The notes under the pieces are model-generated. The model saw only the letters and a program-made list of their open reading frames with translations. It did not search any database and was not told where the DNA came from. From CAWDPQ01 sp049642465 (GTDB taxonomy: Bacteria; Acidobacteriota; Vicinamibacteria; Vicinamibacterales; 2-12-FULL-66-21), in NCBI GenBank assembly GCA_049642465.1, contig JBAROV010000068.1:1-39487 (forward strand): DNA of 39,487 nucleotides, read 5' to 3'. This document shows, one piece after another, positions 8,339-16,985 of the stretch; the stretch's first letter is position 1, and each line of letters begins with the position of its first letter. A program made the position numbers and the translations under genes.

Positions 8339-9208
8339 ACCCGCCAGCACGGGTGCAGCGGCGTACACGGTGTGACGGAGCGTATCTGCGAACGCGCGCC
8401 CGCCGGTCTCGGTACACCGTGGCAGCGCAATGACGAACTCGTCGCCGCCATACCGGCACGCGACAGCGTCCGATGGGAGTCGCGATGCGATTAGCCAACC
8501 GACGGTCCTGACGGCTTCGGCTCCTGCAAGATGGCCGTGTGTGTCGTTCAGTGACTTCAGACGATCGACATCGAGGACGAGGACGGTGAGAGGCACGCCT
8601 GCCTGGCGACACGACCGAACCATCGCTACTAGTCGCTGCTCGAACGAACGCAAGTTGTGCAAGCCGGTCAGATCGTCCGTGCTCGCAAGTGCATACAGTC
8701 GGCGCTTGTCCACGGTGAGTCTCGCCGTCACGAGTCCGACCGCCACGAACAGCACGACCTGAACGACATCCCAGTGCTCGTGTTCAAACGCGAGCAGCCG
8801 CGGGTTGGCGATGTGATACAGAATGACCGCGGCGAACGAGGTCGCCAGGCCGCCGCCGAATCCGAAGCGTATCGCCGCAAAGATGATCGGTGCGTAGTAG
8901 AGGTGTTGAACAGGCGCCGAACCAGTGGACTGGTCTAACGTCAGCACCAGAAGCAATGCGATCAGGAGGACGACCGACGCTGTGGCTGCCCCGATGGACG
9001 GGGGCGGCTGAGCGTGACTACGGCCCGTCTCCCCGCCGGTTGTCAAGCGCATTCGTTGAGCTCCCGCCGTCGCGTGTTCATCGCTCACTTCTTGGTCGGC
9101 AACATCAATTCCGCAGGGATACCGTTCCACGTCCGTCACGGGCCCGCCGATGCTCAGCTCGCGGACCCTTCGGCACGTAAAGCGGCGCCGCCCTGTCCTG
9201 GTATTCAA
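8168..9208 (-). CDS. Membrane-bound diguanylate cyclase (GGDEF)
   Basis: The frame gives 346 residues. The true start may be the internal ATG before RLTTGGETGR. Four or five hydrophobic segments lie between about residues 75 and 165 and form a MASE-like sensor. A GGDEF domain follows, with DDLTGLHNLRSFEQRL, VLVLDVDRLKSLNDTHGH and the active site YGGDEF. It should make cyclic di-GMP from two GTP. The allosteric I-site that normally reads RxxD five residues before GGDEF is LPSD here, so product inhibition is probably weakened. The gene is alone on its strand and convergent with 7766-8338. Confidence 0.9.
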   Translation of the reverse strand: MNTRTGRRRFTCRRVRELSIGGPVTDVERYPCGIDVADQEVSDEHATAGAQRMRLTTGGETGRSHAQPPPSIGAATASVVLLIALLLVLTLDQSTGSAPVQHLYYAPIIFAAIRFGFGGGLATSFAAVILYHIANPRLLAFEHEHWDVVQVVLFVAVGLVTARLTVDKRRLYALASTDDLTGLHNLRSFEQRLVAMVRSCRQAGVPLTVLVLDVDRLKSLNDTHGHLAGAEAVRTVGWLIASRLPSDAVACRYGGDEFVIALPRCTETGGRAFADTLRHTVYAAAPVLAGLPFPVRTLSVSVGVACQTFDSRVGRDDAEQGEELFRAADRALYQAKQLGRNHVCVA

Positions 9209-9680
9209 CTCTATGGAGGGTGACGTCGTCGTGACGCGAGGATTAAGTTGGCTTTATGGGTGTTCAGCGTGTCTCAAGGAACCGCGTGGTTAGAGTGCGT
9301 CTGATCGTGGGTTTTCCCCCACAGCATCGGCGGAATCTTGCCCTACGGTCGAAGAACTCCCGCCGAGCCAAGAGTTGATCCAGCTGATTGAGCCGTTCGT
9401 TGCTGCCCAGAGATCCAGGCCGCGTGGGCGCGGTTCTACGACGCCGGCTCGATGAACGTTCCGATCGATGTGATCATGTGCGTGGGAGAACGCCCGTAAA
9501 GCGTGGCGGTCCCGGGCAAGTGGAACAGGCCCATACGGCGATTTCGTTGCGCGCGTCCTGCGGGCGTACCCACGCTCCGCCGGTCGAGTGCGGAACGCCC
9601 AGAGCGATCCGGGGCGCGCAGCTCCGGCGGTCAATCGCGGCGGACAACGTTCGGAGAACTTTCTTCGACTGGGGTTCACT
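9209..9680. other. Intergenic region with possible decayed coding sequence
   Basis: No intact gene is recognised. On the plus strand two phase-shifted stretches look protein-like: TVEELPPSQELIQLIEPFV (about 9339-9395) and then EIQAAWARFYDAG to a stop near 9499. There is no start codon for them and I cannot name a family. GC-rich sequence often looks coherent in wrong frames, so this is weak. The region lies downstream of the VIT-type transporter gene and upstream of the diguanylate cyclase. Confidence 0.3.
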
Positions 9681-10373
9681 TCATCCAACAACCGTTCCGA
9701 AGAGCCTCCCAACAGCTGCCGTCGCGAGCATCGCCACAACACCCCAGGCCGTCACTCTCGCGGCGCCGACGAGTATTGGTGCGCCGCCCACGAACGCGGC
9801 CGTTGCGCCGAGGACGACGAGGCACACCAGTGACGCCGCGGCAACGGTCGCTGTCAGGGCACTGATCGGGGCCACCAGTATCGCGAGTATCGGTACCGCC
9901 GCTCCGACGGCGAAGGTGGCCGCCGACGCGAAGGCTGCCTGTAACGGACGGGCCGCCAGTTCCTCCGTCAGGCCGAGCTCGTCGCGTGCGTGTGCCGCCA
10001 GGGCGCCTTTCGCCATCAACTGACGCGCAACGGTTCGAGCGAGCTCCGGCTCCAAGCCTCGACGAACGTAGATGCTCGTGAGCTCGTCTTCCTCCGCTTG
10101 GGGCTCCGTCGCCAGCTCACGCCGCTCGCGCTTCAGGTCCGCCTGTTCCGTGTCCGCTTGAGAGCTGACCGAGACATATTCGCCAGCCGCCATTGAGAGC
10201 GCGCCCGCGACAAGGCCGGCCACGCCGGCGATCAGCACATCCTGCCGCGCAGATGCCGCCGCAGCAACGCCGACGACGAGGCTTGCCGTGGATACGATGC
10301 GGTCGTTCGCGCCGAGTACCGCGGCGCGCAGCCATCCAATCCGCTCGCTCCGATGACGCTCCCCGTGTGGCAT
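9681..10373 (-). CDS. VIT1/CCC1 family Fe2+/Mn2+ transporter
   Basis: 230 residues from the ATG at 10373. The start HGERHRSERIGWLRAAVLGA followed by NDRIVSTASLVVGV is the hallmark of the VIT1/CCC1 family. Next come GLVAGALSMAAGEYVSVSSQ, a cytoplasmic charged helical region with EPQAEEDEL (putative metal-binding domain), and three C-terminal membrane helices. These proteins move Fe2+ or Mn2+ out of the cytoplasm. It is the last gene of a minus-strand run with a quinone oxidoreductase, a DUF6448 protein, a P1B ATPase and a haem-binding protein, consistent with metal/redox stress handling. An upstream in-frame extension to 10427 has no conserved sequence and was not used. Confidence 0.92.
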   Translation of the reverse strand: MPHGERHRSERIGWLRAAVLGANDRIVSTASLVVGVAAAASARQDVLIAGVAGLVAGALSMAAGEYVSVSSQADTEQADLKRERRELATEPQAEEDELTSIYVRRGLEPELARTVARQLMAKGALAAHARDELGLTEELAARPLQAAFASAATFAVGAAVPILAILVAPISALTATVAAASLVCLVVLGATAAFVGGAPILVGAARVTAWGVVAMLATAAVGRLFGTVVG

Positions 10374-10461
10374 GCCACACCTCGCTCGGCCGATTGTAGC
10401 CGCCGGATATGACCTTAAGGCAGCCATAAGGTTGGCCCGTCAGGCTCTTCTCAATGCACAG

Positions 10462-11202
10462 TCAGAACTCCCGCCCCATGGTGTAGGCTCTTTCCAAGTA
10501 GCGTTGCCTTGTGGCGTCGTCCGCACCGTGCACGGCGTAGAAGTACTCGTGCTCGACCTGCCTGATTCCGGGATAGGTCAGGGTGAACTCGTCGATCACC
10601 ATGCGCATGGCCTCGCGGAGACCCGCGTCGTAGGCGCGTTCGTCGAAGATCGTCGTCTGAATGATCAGCGCCTTCTGGTGGGTGAGCTTGGGCCGACGTC
10701 CGTTGATGTCGCCACGCCACGCTTCAGCCGTGAGATCGTAGGCAAAGCCCGGCGTCCAGACGCGATCGAGCCACCCCTTCAGCATTGCCGGAAAGCTGAG
10801 GAAGTGCACGGGTGCGACGAATGCCAGGGCCTCAGCGCGCGCGACTTTCTGCTGCTGGACGAGCACGTCCTTGGCTCGAAAGCGGTCACGCAGCAACCGG
10901 ATGATGCCGCGCGCATCCCGATCTCCGATTAAGCGTTTCAGCGCCAGCCGCTTCAGCGGCCCACCGGCCTCTTCGAGGAGGGTCTCGCGCAACCGCATGC
11001 GATCGAGCATGTCATCGGGGATCGTTTCCGTCAGCCAGCTGGGGGTGTCGCGTGGCCGCAAGATCGGATCGAATCCGATTGCGTAAAGGTCCACGATCTC
11101 GTTCGTGTGGCCAGCGTCTCGGAGACCGGCGTCGAAGCGCTCGAGAACGGCACGACAGAACGATCGGGTGCCAGGATGAGCGAAGACGGTCAACACGTTC
11201 AT
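10462..11202 (-). CDS. Flavodoxin-fold NAD(P)H:quinone oxidoreductase, copy 1
   Basis: 246 residues. Flavodoxin-like fold of the MdaB/NQO family: VLTVFAHPGTRSFC at the start (FMN/FAD phosphate loop), then a helical insert. ALAFVAPVHFLSFPAMLKGW and LDRVWTPGFAYDL form the conserved flavin and active-site region. The family reduces quinones by two electrons, limiting semiquinone and ROS formation. ATG at 11202 is preceded by GAGAGA-like sequence. It begins 10 nt after the DUF6448 gene. A second copy at 19217-19957 is about 88% identical by hand count over all 246 residues, so the two are recent paralogues within this window. Confidence 0.92.
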   Translation of the reverse strand: MNVLTVFAHPGTRSFCRAVLERFDAGLRDAGHTNEIVDLYAIGFDPILRPRDTPSWLTETIPDDMLDRMRLRETLLEEAGGPLKRLALKRLIGDRDARGIIRLLRDRFRAKDVLVQQQKVARAEALAFVAPVHFLSFPAMLKGWLDRVWTPGFAYDLTAEAWRGDINGRRPKLTHQKALIIQTTIFDERAYDAGLREAMRMVIDEFTLTYPGIRQVEHEYFYAVHGADDATRQRYLERAYTMGREF

Positions 11203-11212
11203 CGCTCTCTCC

Positions 11213-11839
11213 TTAGCGGTGGTGCCGCTGAATCGCGCCTGTTTCCTCGAAATGCCCGTGAGCGGCTGTTGTGCTGGTGTCGTACAGCCGTTCGACATAA
11301 TGGATGAACTCGACGTACGCTCGGACGTACTCGCGCCCTGCCGCCACATCGCCGACATCGTATGTGCGGGCGGTCACGGCGTTGTTGAAATGCTGGCGAA
11401 GACGATCGCGCATCGTGTCGGTGAGTAGCGTCACCAGGGGCTCAAGCGATCGTTCCTCGAGTGCCTTGTCCACCGCGGGAATCGCCGGACCCAGATCGCG
11501 TCCCGCCGGCTTGAGTCCCGTAAACGGTGCGCCTTCGCCCGCACGATGCACGCGGACCACTGTTTCGAAGAAGAATCTATCCGCGAGTTCTTTCGCCTGC
11601 GGACTCAACGAACGCACGACCAGCGTCTGTTCAAAGGCACGACGAATCTCTGGCTCGTCCTGCGGCTGGACCCAAATGGCGACCAGTGCAACATTTCGTG
11701 CCTCCAGAGCTGCTCGCGCCGACGTGACGACCGGTCCATCGAGTCCATCACAGTGCGCGGACACGCGAGCCGGCAGGAGAACACTCATCGTCACCGCGAC
11801 GAGCAACAACGGGGATCTCGCAAAAGACCTCGTCGTCAT
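11213..11839 (-). CDS. Secreted DUF6448 family protein
   Basis: 208 residues from the ATG at 11839, chosen for its GAGGG ribosome binding site. An in-frame ATG at 11863 is also possible. A clear signal peptide (SFARSPLLLVAVTMSVLLPARVSA) would be cleaved before HCDGLDGP. The mature start HCDGLDGPVVTSARAALE is typical of DUF6448 proteins, followed by VALVAIWVQPQDEPEIRRAF, an all-helical middle and a His-rich tail (HGHFEE, HHR). His residues at both ends could bind metal, which would fit its position just behind a metal-pumping P1B ATPase. Function is not known. Confidence 0.8.
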   Translation of the reverse strand: MTTRSFARSPLLLVAVTMSVLLPARVSAHCDGLDGPVVTSARAALEARNVALVAIWVQPQDEPEIRRAFEQTLVVRSLSPQAKELADRFFFETVVRVHRAGEGAPFTGLKPAGRDLGPAIPAVDKALEERSLEPLVTLLTDTMRDRLRQHFNNAVTARTYDVGDVAAGREYVRAYVEFIHYVERLYDTSTTAAHGHFEETGAIQRHHR

Positions 11840-11864
11840 GGCAGTACCCTCATTTCTCACCATG

Positions 11865-13769
11865 TCAGTAGTCGCTCAGTTCGCCACCCGGAACCGCGGC
11901 ACGCAAAGCATTGAGCACCGCGGCCAAGTCAATCACCTCCTGGAACACTGCGCCGCCGACTGGCGGCAACCACTTGCCGAAGGCGATGAACATCCCGACG
12001 ACGCTCAGCGCCATCCCGCCGACGGCACTTTGGAGCGCGATCCGTCGCATGCGGCGCGCCAAGTGAAAAAGTTCATCGACGCGCTTGAGTGACGTGTCCA
12101 TGATCACGGCGCCTGCGGCTTCGGTCGTGATCTCACTCTGGTGGCCGAAGGCCAAGCCGACGGTTGCCGACACCAGCGCCGGCGCATCGTTGATGCCGTC
12201 GCCGATGAACAAGGTCGGCGCGCGGTCGATCTCTGCGCGTGTAATCGCGACCTTCTGCTCTGGCGTCTGTCCCGCATAGACCTCCTCGATCCCGACCTGA
12301 TCAGCCAGGTATCGCACTTCGCTTTCTCGATCGCCAGAGACGAGCAGGATGCGGTCGAGCTGATGGCGAGGCCGAAGATGCGTGATGAAGGACCGGCTGT
12401 CTGCGCGCGGCGCATCGTGGAAGCGGTAGGTGGCAGCGTATCGGCCGTCGAGCAGGATCACGCACTCCAGGCCCGTCGACACGGGCGGGAGCGCGTCGCC
12501 GTCCCCCATCGCCTCGGCCTGGCGGCGGCCGATGACCCGCACATGCCGACCTTCGACTTGGCCCTCAAGGCCCTCCCCCGGGTGCTCGCGCACTTCGCTG
12601 GCGTCTGCCAGGGCGAGATGTGCCTCTCTCGCGGCGTCGAGAATCGGCTTCGCCAGCGGGTGCTTCGAGTAGCGTTCCAGGCTCGCCGTTGCTTGCAGCA
12701 CCAGCCCATCGTCCACGCCCGGTGCAGTAAACCGCTCGGTGAGGGCGGGCTCGCCGTACGTCAACGTCGCAGTCTTGTCGAGAACGATCGTGCGGCATCG
12801 GTCAACGCGCTCGAGAACGGCCGGGTCGCGGATGATGATGCTGTGCTTGGCGGCAAGCGAAATGGCGCCGATGATCGCGACAGGAATGCCGATCAGCAAC
12901 GGACACGGCGTTGCTACCACGAGGACGGCCAGGAAGCGTACGGGGTCGCTACTCCACATCCATGCGGCGACGGTAAGTCCCAAGGCGATCGGCGTATACC
13001 ATGCGCCCAGTTGATCACCCAGCCTCCGGAGCTGCGGCCGCCGCTGCTCCGAGTCCCGCATCACGCTCATGATGCGGGCATAGCGCGAGTCGACCGCCAG
13101 CCGGCTGGCCCGCAGCGTCAACAAATTGTCGCCGTTGTTCGCGCCGGAGAACACCTCGGACCCGGGCGCCTTCGACATCATGAACGGCTCGCCCGTCAGA
13201 TAGGACTCGTCCATGACACCGTGACCTTCGATGATTACGCCGTCCACAGGGCAGATTTCGTGCGGGTACACGATCAACTCGTCGCCGAGGTGTACGTCGG
13301 CCAGTTGCACCTCCGCGACCTGACGGTTCATGCGTCGATGTGCGACCAGCGGCATTCGGCGGGCGAGCGCCTGCAGGACCGACGACGCGCGGCCGAGTGC
13401 GAATGCCTCGAGCGCCTCGCCTCCGGAGAGCATCAAGACGACGAGAGCACCCGCCAAGTACTCCTGAAGCAGTACAGCCGCGACAATTGAGATCCCGGCG
13501 AGCAGGTCGGAGCCGAACTTGCGGCGAGCGAGCTTGAGCGTGAGAGACAGCACAAGCGGCACGCCGCCTGCGACGAGCACGACGTACAGCGGAAGCGCCT
13601 TCGCTGTTGGAGACGCACCGGACGCCCAGCGCAGCGCCAGGTGGGTGACGATTCCGGCGATGGCCAACGCAGCGATGCCCGATGCGCGTGCGGCGGGACT
13701 CGGCCAGCACTCACGTACGGCAGTCCCTGGTCCTGCCCGGGGTGAGATCGATTGGACCGCCACGCTCAT
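11865..13769 (-). CDS. P1B-type heavy-metal translocating ATPase
   Basis: 634 residues, with no N-terminal HMA or Cys-rich domain. Motifs: actuator LTGEP (191-195), transport motif ATPCPLLIG (286-294), phosphorylation site DKTATLT (331-337), nucleotide site SKHPLA, hinge GDGINDAPAL, and terminal membrane helices. Two oddities: the phosphorylation motif has Ala in place of the nearly invariant Gly of DKTGTLT, and the CPx motif is TPCP rather than CPC/CPH. The latter points away from Cu+/Ag+ pumps toward P1B-4-like or CtpC/Mn-Fe-type exporters. The location with a VIT-type transporter and a haem-binding protein supports iron or manganese. It starts 30 nt after the stop of the haem-binding gene. 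Confidence 0.92.
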   Translation of the reverse strand: MSVAVQSISPRAGPGTAVRECWPSPAARASGIAALAIAGIVTHLALRWASGASPTAKALPLYVVLVAGGVPLVLSLTLKLARRKFGSDLLAGISIVAAVLLQEYLAGALVVLMLSGGEALEAFALGRASSVLQALARRMPLVAHRRMNRQVAEVQLADVHLGDELIVYPHEICPVDGVIIEGHGVMDESYLTGEPFMMSKAPGSEVFSGANNGDNLLTLRASRLAVDSRYARIMSVMRDSEQRRPQLRRLGDQLGAWYTPIALGLTVAAWMWSSDPVRFLAVLVVATPCPLLIGIPVAIIGAISLAAKHSIIIRDPAVLERVDRCRTIVLDKTATLTYGEPALTERFTAPGVDDGLVLQATASLERYSKHPLAKPILDAAREAHLALADASEVREHPGEGLEGQVEGRHVRVIGRRQAEAMGDGDALPPVSTGLECVILLDGRYAATYRFHDAPRADSRSFITHLRPRHQLDRILLVSGDRESEVRYLADQVGIEEVYAGQTPEQKVAITRAEIDRAPTLFIGDGINDAPALVSATVGLAFGHQSEITTEAAGAVIMDTSLKRVDELFHLARRMRRIALQSAVGGMALSVVGMFIAFGKWLPPVGGAVFQEVIDLAAVLNALRAAVPGGELSDY

Positions 13770-13799
13770 TGGACGCTCAAGGAAACCCCACGCAACGGA

Positions 13800-14271
13800 C
13801 TAGCGGTTGCGTTCGCGCGCCTCTTGTTCTACCGCCGCACCCAGGGTTTGTGCGAGGCCCTGCGCGAGTCGATTGAGATCAGCTGCACTGAGGCGAGCGT
13901 GTGCCAATCAGCTTGTAGGCAGTTGGCGGCATTTCGCCCTCCCGCACTTCCTTGGCCGCCTCTTTCGCCTCTTTCTGAGGGCGCGTCCACTCGGAGAAGT
14001 TCAGGACGGCTCGCCCTTCATCGACGTCGTGCTGCACGAGCCACGAGACTGGTGCAATGCTCGCGTACGCCGGCCATTCGGTCTCGTTGCTGTGGCAATC
14101 GAAACAGGCCTGCTTGGCAAACGCGCGGGGCTGGGGAGAATCCCAAGCGGGCTCGCCAGTGACAGGCGGGTTGATGTGATCGCGGCCGTACGGCACCAGC
14201 TGGATAGCCACGAGCGCCCCGAGAAGCCCAAGACTGATCCGGAACCACCACTTCCGATTGAAGACTTTCAT
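13800..14271 (-). pseudogene. Haem-binding-domain protein, frameshifted near its C-terminus
   Basis: The ATG at 14271 starts MKVFNRKWWF, then one membrane anchor (ISLGLLGALVAIQLVPYG) and the Haem_bd domain with CFDCHSNE (CxxCH, covalent haem), EWPAYASIAPVSWLV and EGEMPPTAYKLIG. In frame the protein stops early at 13879 after TRSPQCS. Shifting frame at the GTGTG run at 13899-13903 restores HARLSAADLNRLAQGLAQ and an ordinary end at 13800-13802. That is what the family should have. The simplest reading is loss of one 2-bp unit in a short dinucleotide run. The domain core and haem site are upstream and intact, so a shortened protein may still work. A read error is the alternative. Confidence 0.8.
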
Positions 14272-14688
14272 AGACACCTCCACCGACTGCGTCGAGCCGC
14301 AGTGAACGACCGTGCAGGTGGTGCCGAGGCTCTCCGGTTTGTTGCGAGCGTCTACTCGACCGGACGCGTCCCAAGGGGGCGCGGAAAGATGGGCCGAGCA
14401 TGCGGCCATGACGCAGTTCTGGTGGCGTTTCGCCGGTCCGCCGGATTCCCGTCGGCCAGCGGCGGAAGCGCGCCATCGGGCACAGTGAACTCCGATGGCG
14501 CTGATGGTTGGCCCGGGCCAATGGCAGGGGAGATTTTGCCGATCGGTGCGCAATTCTCCGCGGTGAAACGCCCTGCTGCTGTTCCACATCGCATCGGGCG
14601 GCGGTGCAGGACTGGTAGCGCGATCCGCTCGTGAGGCCGCTGTCTTGCAGCAGGTTACGCGTCAGTTCGACTGATATGCGAGTAGCCA
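14272..14688. other. Divergent intergenic region, no gene recognised
   Basis: This lies between the haem-binding gene (minus) and the decayed LolA-like gene (plus). Open frames on both strands are low-complexity Arg/Ser/Pro shadows with no family resemblance. It should contain the promoter of the 14271-to-9681 metal operon. I found no convincing promoter or terminator. Confidence 0.35.
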
Positions 14689-15035
14689 ATGCTTCCCTCG
14701 CTTCGTCCAGCGATCGCCGCCGCGCTGCTGGCAGTGTGCCCGGGCGGCCCCCTTCTAGTGGCAGGCGGGCCCGACCAGCCGGATGTAGAGGCGTGCTCGA
14801 GCACCTGGACGATCTCTATCGTTCCAAGAGCAGCATTGCGCGCATCGAGATCGACGTCACTACCACACGGAGCACACGCAACATGCGTCTCCGCGTGGAC
14901 GCGCGGCGAAGAAGAAGTGCTCGTGCTGATCGAGTCGCTGCCTTCTCAGGTGATTCGGACGCGACTTGCGGTCGCAGCCTCGGGGCGCAACATCCCAAGG
15001 GTGAGACGAAGTACTTCCGCGGTGGGCGGTGCATC
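14689..15035 (+). pseudogene. Decayed outer-membrane lipoprotein-sorting (LolA/COG2834-like) protein
   Basis: Pieces in successive frames follow the family order. ATG 14689 gives a signal peptide (MLPSLRPAIAAALLAVC, then VAGGPDQPD). After a shift near 14781, VLEHLDDLYRSKSSIARIEI and RSTRNMRLRV are read. After another shift near 14895, WTRGEEEVLVLIES follows, then GRNIPRVRRST. Relatives read roughly as signal peptide, a vddLyrs..s...i.i segment, a wsrg.d..lvri segment and a n.LPkv.r segment. At least two frameshifts and missing segments remove function. The assignment is by remembered family pattern, so moderate. The intact alpha/beta hydrolase begins directly at its end. Confidence 0.55.
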
Positions 15036-15983
15036 ATGAAACGATCAAGCCTGGCGGGAATCGCCGCGGGAGTGGCGATTCCCGCGTATGGTGTCTACCT
15101 GCGCTACCGACGCGACATGAACGCTGCGCGCACGCGCCTGGCCGCCGTCGAACGCCACGTCATCTCGACACGATGGGGTGTGGTCGAGTACGCCGAGCGG
15201 GGCGGCGGTGACCCGGTGCTCGTCGTGCACGGCATTTTCCACAACTGCGTCGGGGGACTCTTGTCTGTCCGCGACCTATTTACTGACCGTCGAGTCATTG
15301 CTCCGTCGCGATTCGGTTATCTCGGCTCGAGCATGCCGGTCGATGCGACACCGGAACACCAGGCCGACGCCTTCGCCGCTCTGCTCGACGCGCTTCATAT
15401 CGATCGGATCGACGTCATCGGCGAGTCAGCCGGCGCGACATCGGCGCTGCAACTGGCCCTGCGTCATCGCGAGCGGGTGACGCATCTCGCCGTGCTCGTT
15501 GGCAACCTCCCGGGAAGTCCGACCGCCGTGGTCCAACCGTCCGCGGCGAAGCTATTCAATCGGCAGCTCCCCTTGTGGGTGCTGCCGACTGTCGCGCCAT
15601 CAATGATGGTCCGGCTGGTGGCGGGACTGCCGAAAGGATTCGTCATGAGTAGGGAGGACGCTCGGTTCGTGACCGAATTCGTCGACAGTCTGTTCCCCGT
15701 CAGTCCTCAGGGCGTCGACTTCGACGCGTTGGTCTCGAACGCGGCTGTCAACGATTACGACTTGCAGGGCATCAGCGTGCCCACCCTGATCGTCCACACG
15801 AAAGACGACCAGCTCGCCTCTCACGACGCGAGTCAGCGCGCGGCAGAGCGCATCGCTGGCGCTCAGTTTGTGAGCCTCGAATCGGGAGGGCACCTGATGA
15901 TCGGTCAAACGAAGATCGTCCGCGACGAACTCGCCAGGTTCTTCGCCGAGAGGAGAGATCGCGCGGAACGGGTAGCTTCTTGA
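15036..15983 (+). CDS. Alpha/beta hydrolase
   Basis: 315 residues from the ATG at 15036 (MKRSSLAGIAAGVAIPAYG), with an N-terminal hydrophobic anchor. The frame is open upstream but carries the LolA-like debris there. The alpha/beta-hydrolase core has the oxyanion strand PVLVVHGIFHN, nucleophile elbow IGESAGAT (GxSxG), acid in HTKDDQLAS and catalytic His in GGHLMIG. The lid region (residues ~160-230) is variable. It is likely an esterase-like hydrolase facing the envelope; the substrate is unknown. The SRPBCC gene follows after 15 nt, so the two are probably cotranscribed. Confidence 0.9.
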   Translation: MKRSSLAGIAAGVAIPAYGVYLRYRRDMNAARTRLAAVERHVISTRWGVVEYAERGGGDPVLVVHGIFHNCVGGLLSVRDLFTDRRVIAPSRFGYLGSSMPVDATPEHQADAFAALLDALHIDRIDVIGESAGATSALQLALRHRERVTHLAVLVGNLPGSPTAVVQPSAAKLFNRQLPLWVLPTVAPSMMVRLVAGLPKGFVMSREDARFVTEFVDSLFPVSPQGVDFDALVSNAAVNDYDLQGISVPTLIVHTKDDQLASHDASQRAAERIAGAQFVSLESGGHLMIGQTKIVRDELARFFAERRDRAERVAS

Positions 15984-15998
15984 AGGAGGGAGGATCTC

Positions 15999-16649
15999 AT
16001 GATTCCCACGCTCTTCGTCCTTCTCACGTTCTCGCTGCTGTATTGGTTTCCGATTCGACGACGGATGAACCGTTGGGGCGCAACGCCGTCCGACCTGACA
16101 CGGGTCATGGCGGGCGATGCGCTGCTCGAGAACCCGACGTATTCAGGGACGATGGCTGTCGTCGTCAACGCACCGCCGGATTACATTTGGCCTTGGCTGG
16201 TGCAGATCGGCTACCAGCGTGGCGGATTGTACAGCTACGACTGGCTCGATCGCCTCTTCGGGTACCTTGATCGTCCGAGTGCCACTCGCATTCTCCCGGA
16301 GTTTCAGAAACTCGCCGTCGGAGACCGAATTCCGCTCGGGCGTGGCCCAAGCTGGCCGGTAGCGGCCATCGAGCCCGGTCGTGTGCTCGTGTTGGACATG
16401 AGGAACTTGGGGGACTTTGATTGGGTCTGGCAATTTGGTCTTTACCCCGTCGACGAGCACCGAACACAACTCGTCTCTCGTAGCTGCGTGCGCGCACGAA
16501 GCGCCTGGGCCCGGTTGGCCACGCATGCGATCGAGCCTGCGGGATTTCTGATGACGCGACGCATGCTGGTCGGTCTGAAACATCGGGCGGAAGCGCTGCG
16601 CGCGGCGAGCACCGGCGAGACTCGCACGAGCCAACGTCCTGCCGCATGA
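15999..16649 (+). CDS. SRPBCC family protein
   Basis: 216 residues with a good GAAGGAGGGAGG ribosome binding site. There is an N-terminal membrane segment (MIPTLFVLLTFSLLYWFP), then WGATPSDLTRVMAGD and the SRPBCC start VNAPPDYIWPWLVQIGYQRG, GLYSYDWLDRLFG, followed by strands ending WQFGLYPVD and a C-terminal helix with MTRRMLVGLKHRAE. SRPBCC folds form a hydrophobic ligand cavity. This subfamily is common in soil bacteria and has no known ligand. A fragment of a second member lies at 27516-27635. Confidence 0.88.
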   Translation: MIPTLFVLLTFSLLYWFPIRRRMNRWGATPSDLTRVMAGDALLENPTYSGTMAVVVNAPPDYIWPWLVQIGYQRGGLYSYDWLDRLFGYLDRPSATRILPEFQKLAVGDRIPLGRGPSWPVAAIEPGRVLVLDMRNLGDFDWVWQFGLYPVDEHRTQLVSRSCVRARSAWARLATHAIEPAGFLMTRRMLVGLKHRAEALRAASTGETRTSQRPAA

Positions 16650-16748
16650 AATGGACGTTGACATGGTGCGAGCAGCGGCCTGGCGTGTCGACGGTTGCGC
16701 GGCGCTGCTGCGCGGGCGAACACGCTCGTCTGATCCCAGCTGTCCTGA

Positions 16749-16811
16749 CACGAGCCGTTCGTCGACGAACCCGCCAAGTTCAATGCGGCTATGGTGGAGG
16801 CGGTCCCGTAG
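16749..16811 (+). pseudogene. C-terminal stub of an alpha/beta hydrolase
   Basis: One frame reads HEPFVDEPAKFNAAMVEAVP and then a stop. This is the usual ending of alpha/beta hydrolases (GHxPFxExPxxFN), starting at the catalytic His. The sequence upstream in this frame is interrupted. No other part of the hydrolase could be found between 16650 and 16749, so only the tail remains. The call depends on one 20-residue match. Confidence 0.4.
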
Positions 16812-16985
16812 CCCGGCGGTGGTCGCGCGATGTCGCGGTGACCGTCCATCGGTCGCTCGATCACTGCACCGACAGCAGCATTTTGCCGAGGGCGCAACGA
16901 TCACGCCAAGCGCGTGAGTCACCAGGGGACAACCGGGTGCGCGCCTGAACTCTGGTGCGCAACTCGGATTGCGGTGTGAGGGTCT

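Noticed and set aside
9275..9299. GGAACC...CGTC pair resembling the ECF promoters
   Set aside because: The spacer is 14 nt, not 16, and no recognised gene follows.
9290..9742. 150-codon minus-strand frame
   Set aside because: No conserved features; overlaps the end of the VIT-type gene in another frame.
12141..13490. 449-codon plus-strand frame
   Set aside because: Antisense to the P1B ATPase, with no family motifs; typical GC-rich shadow.
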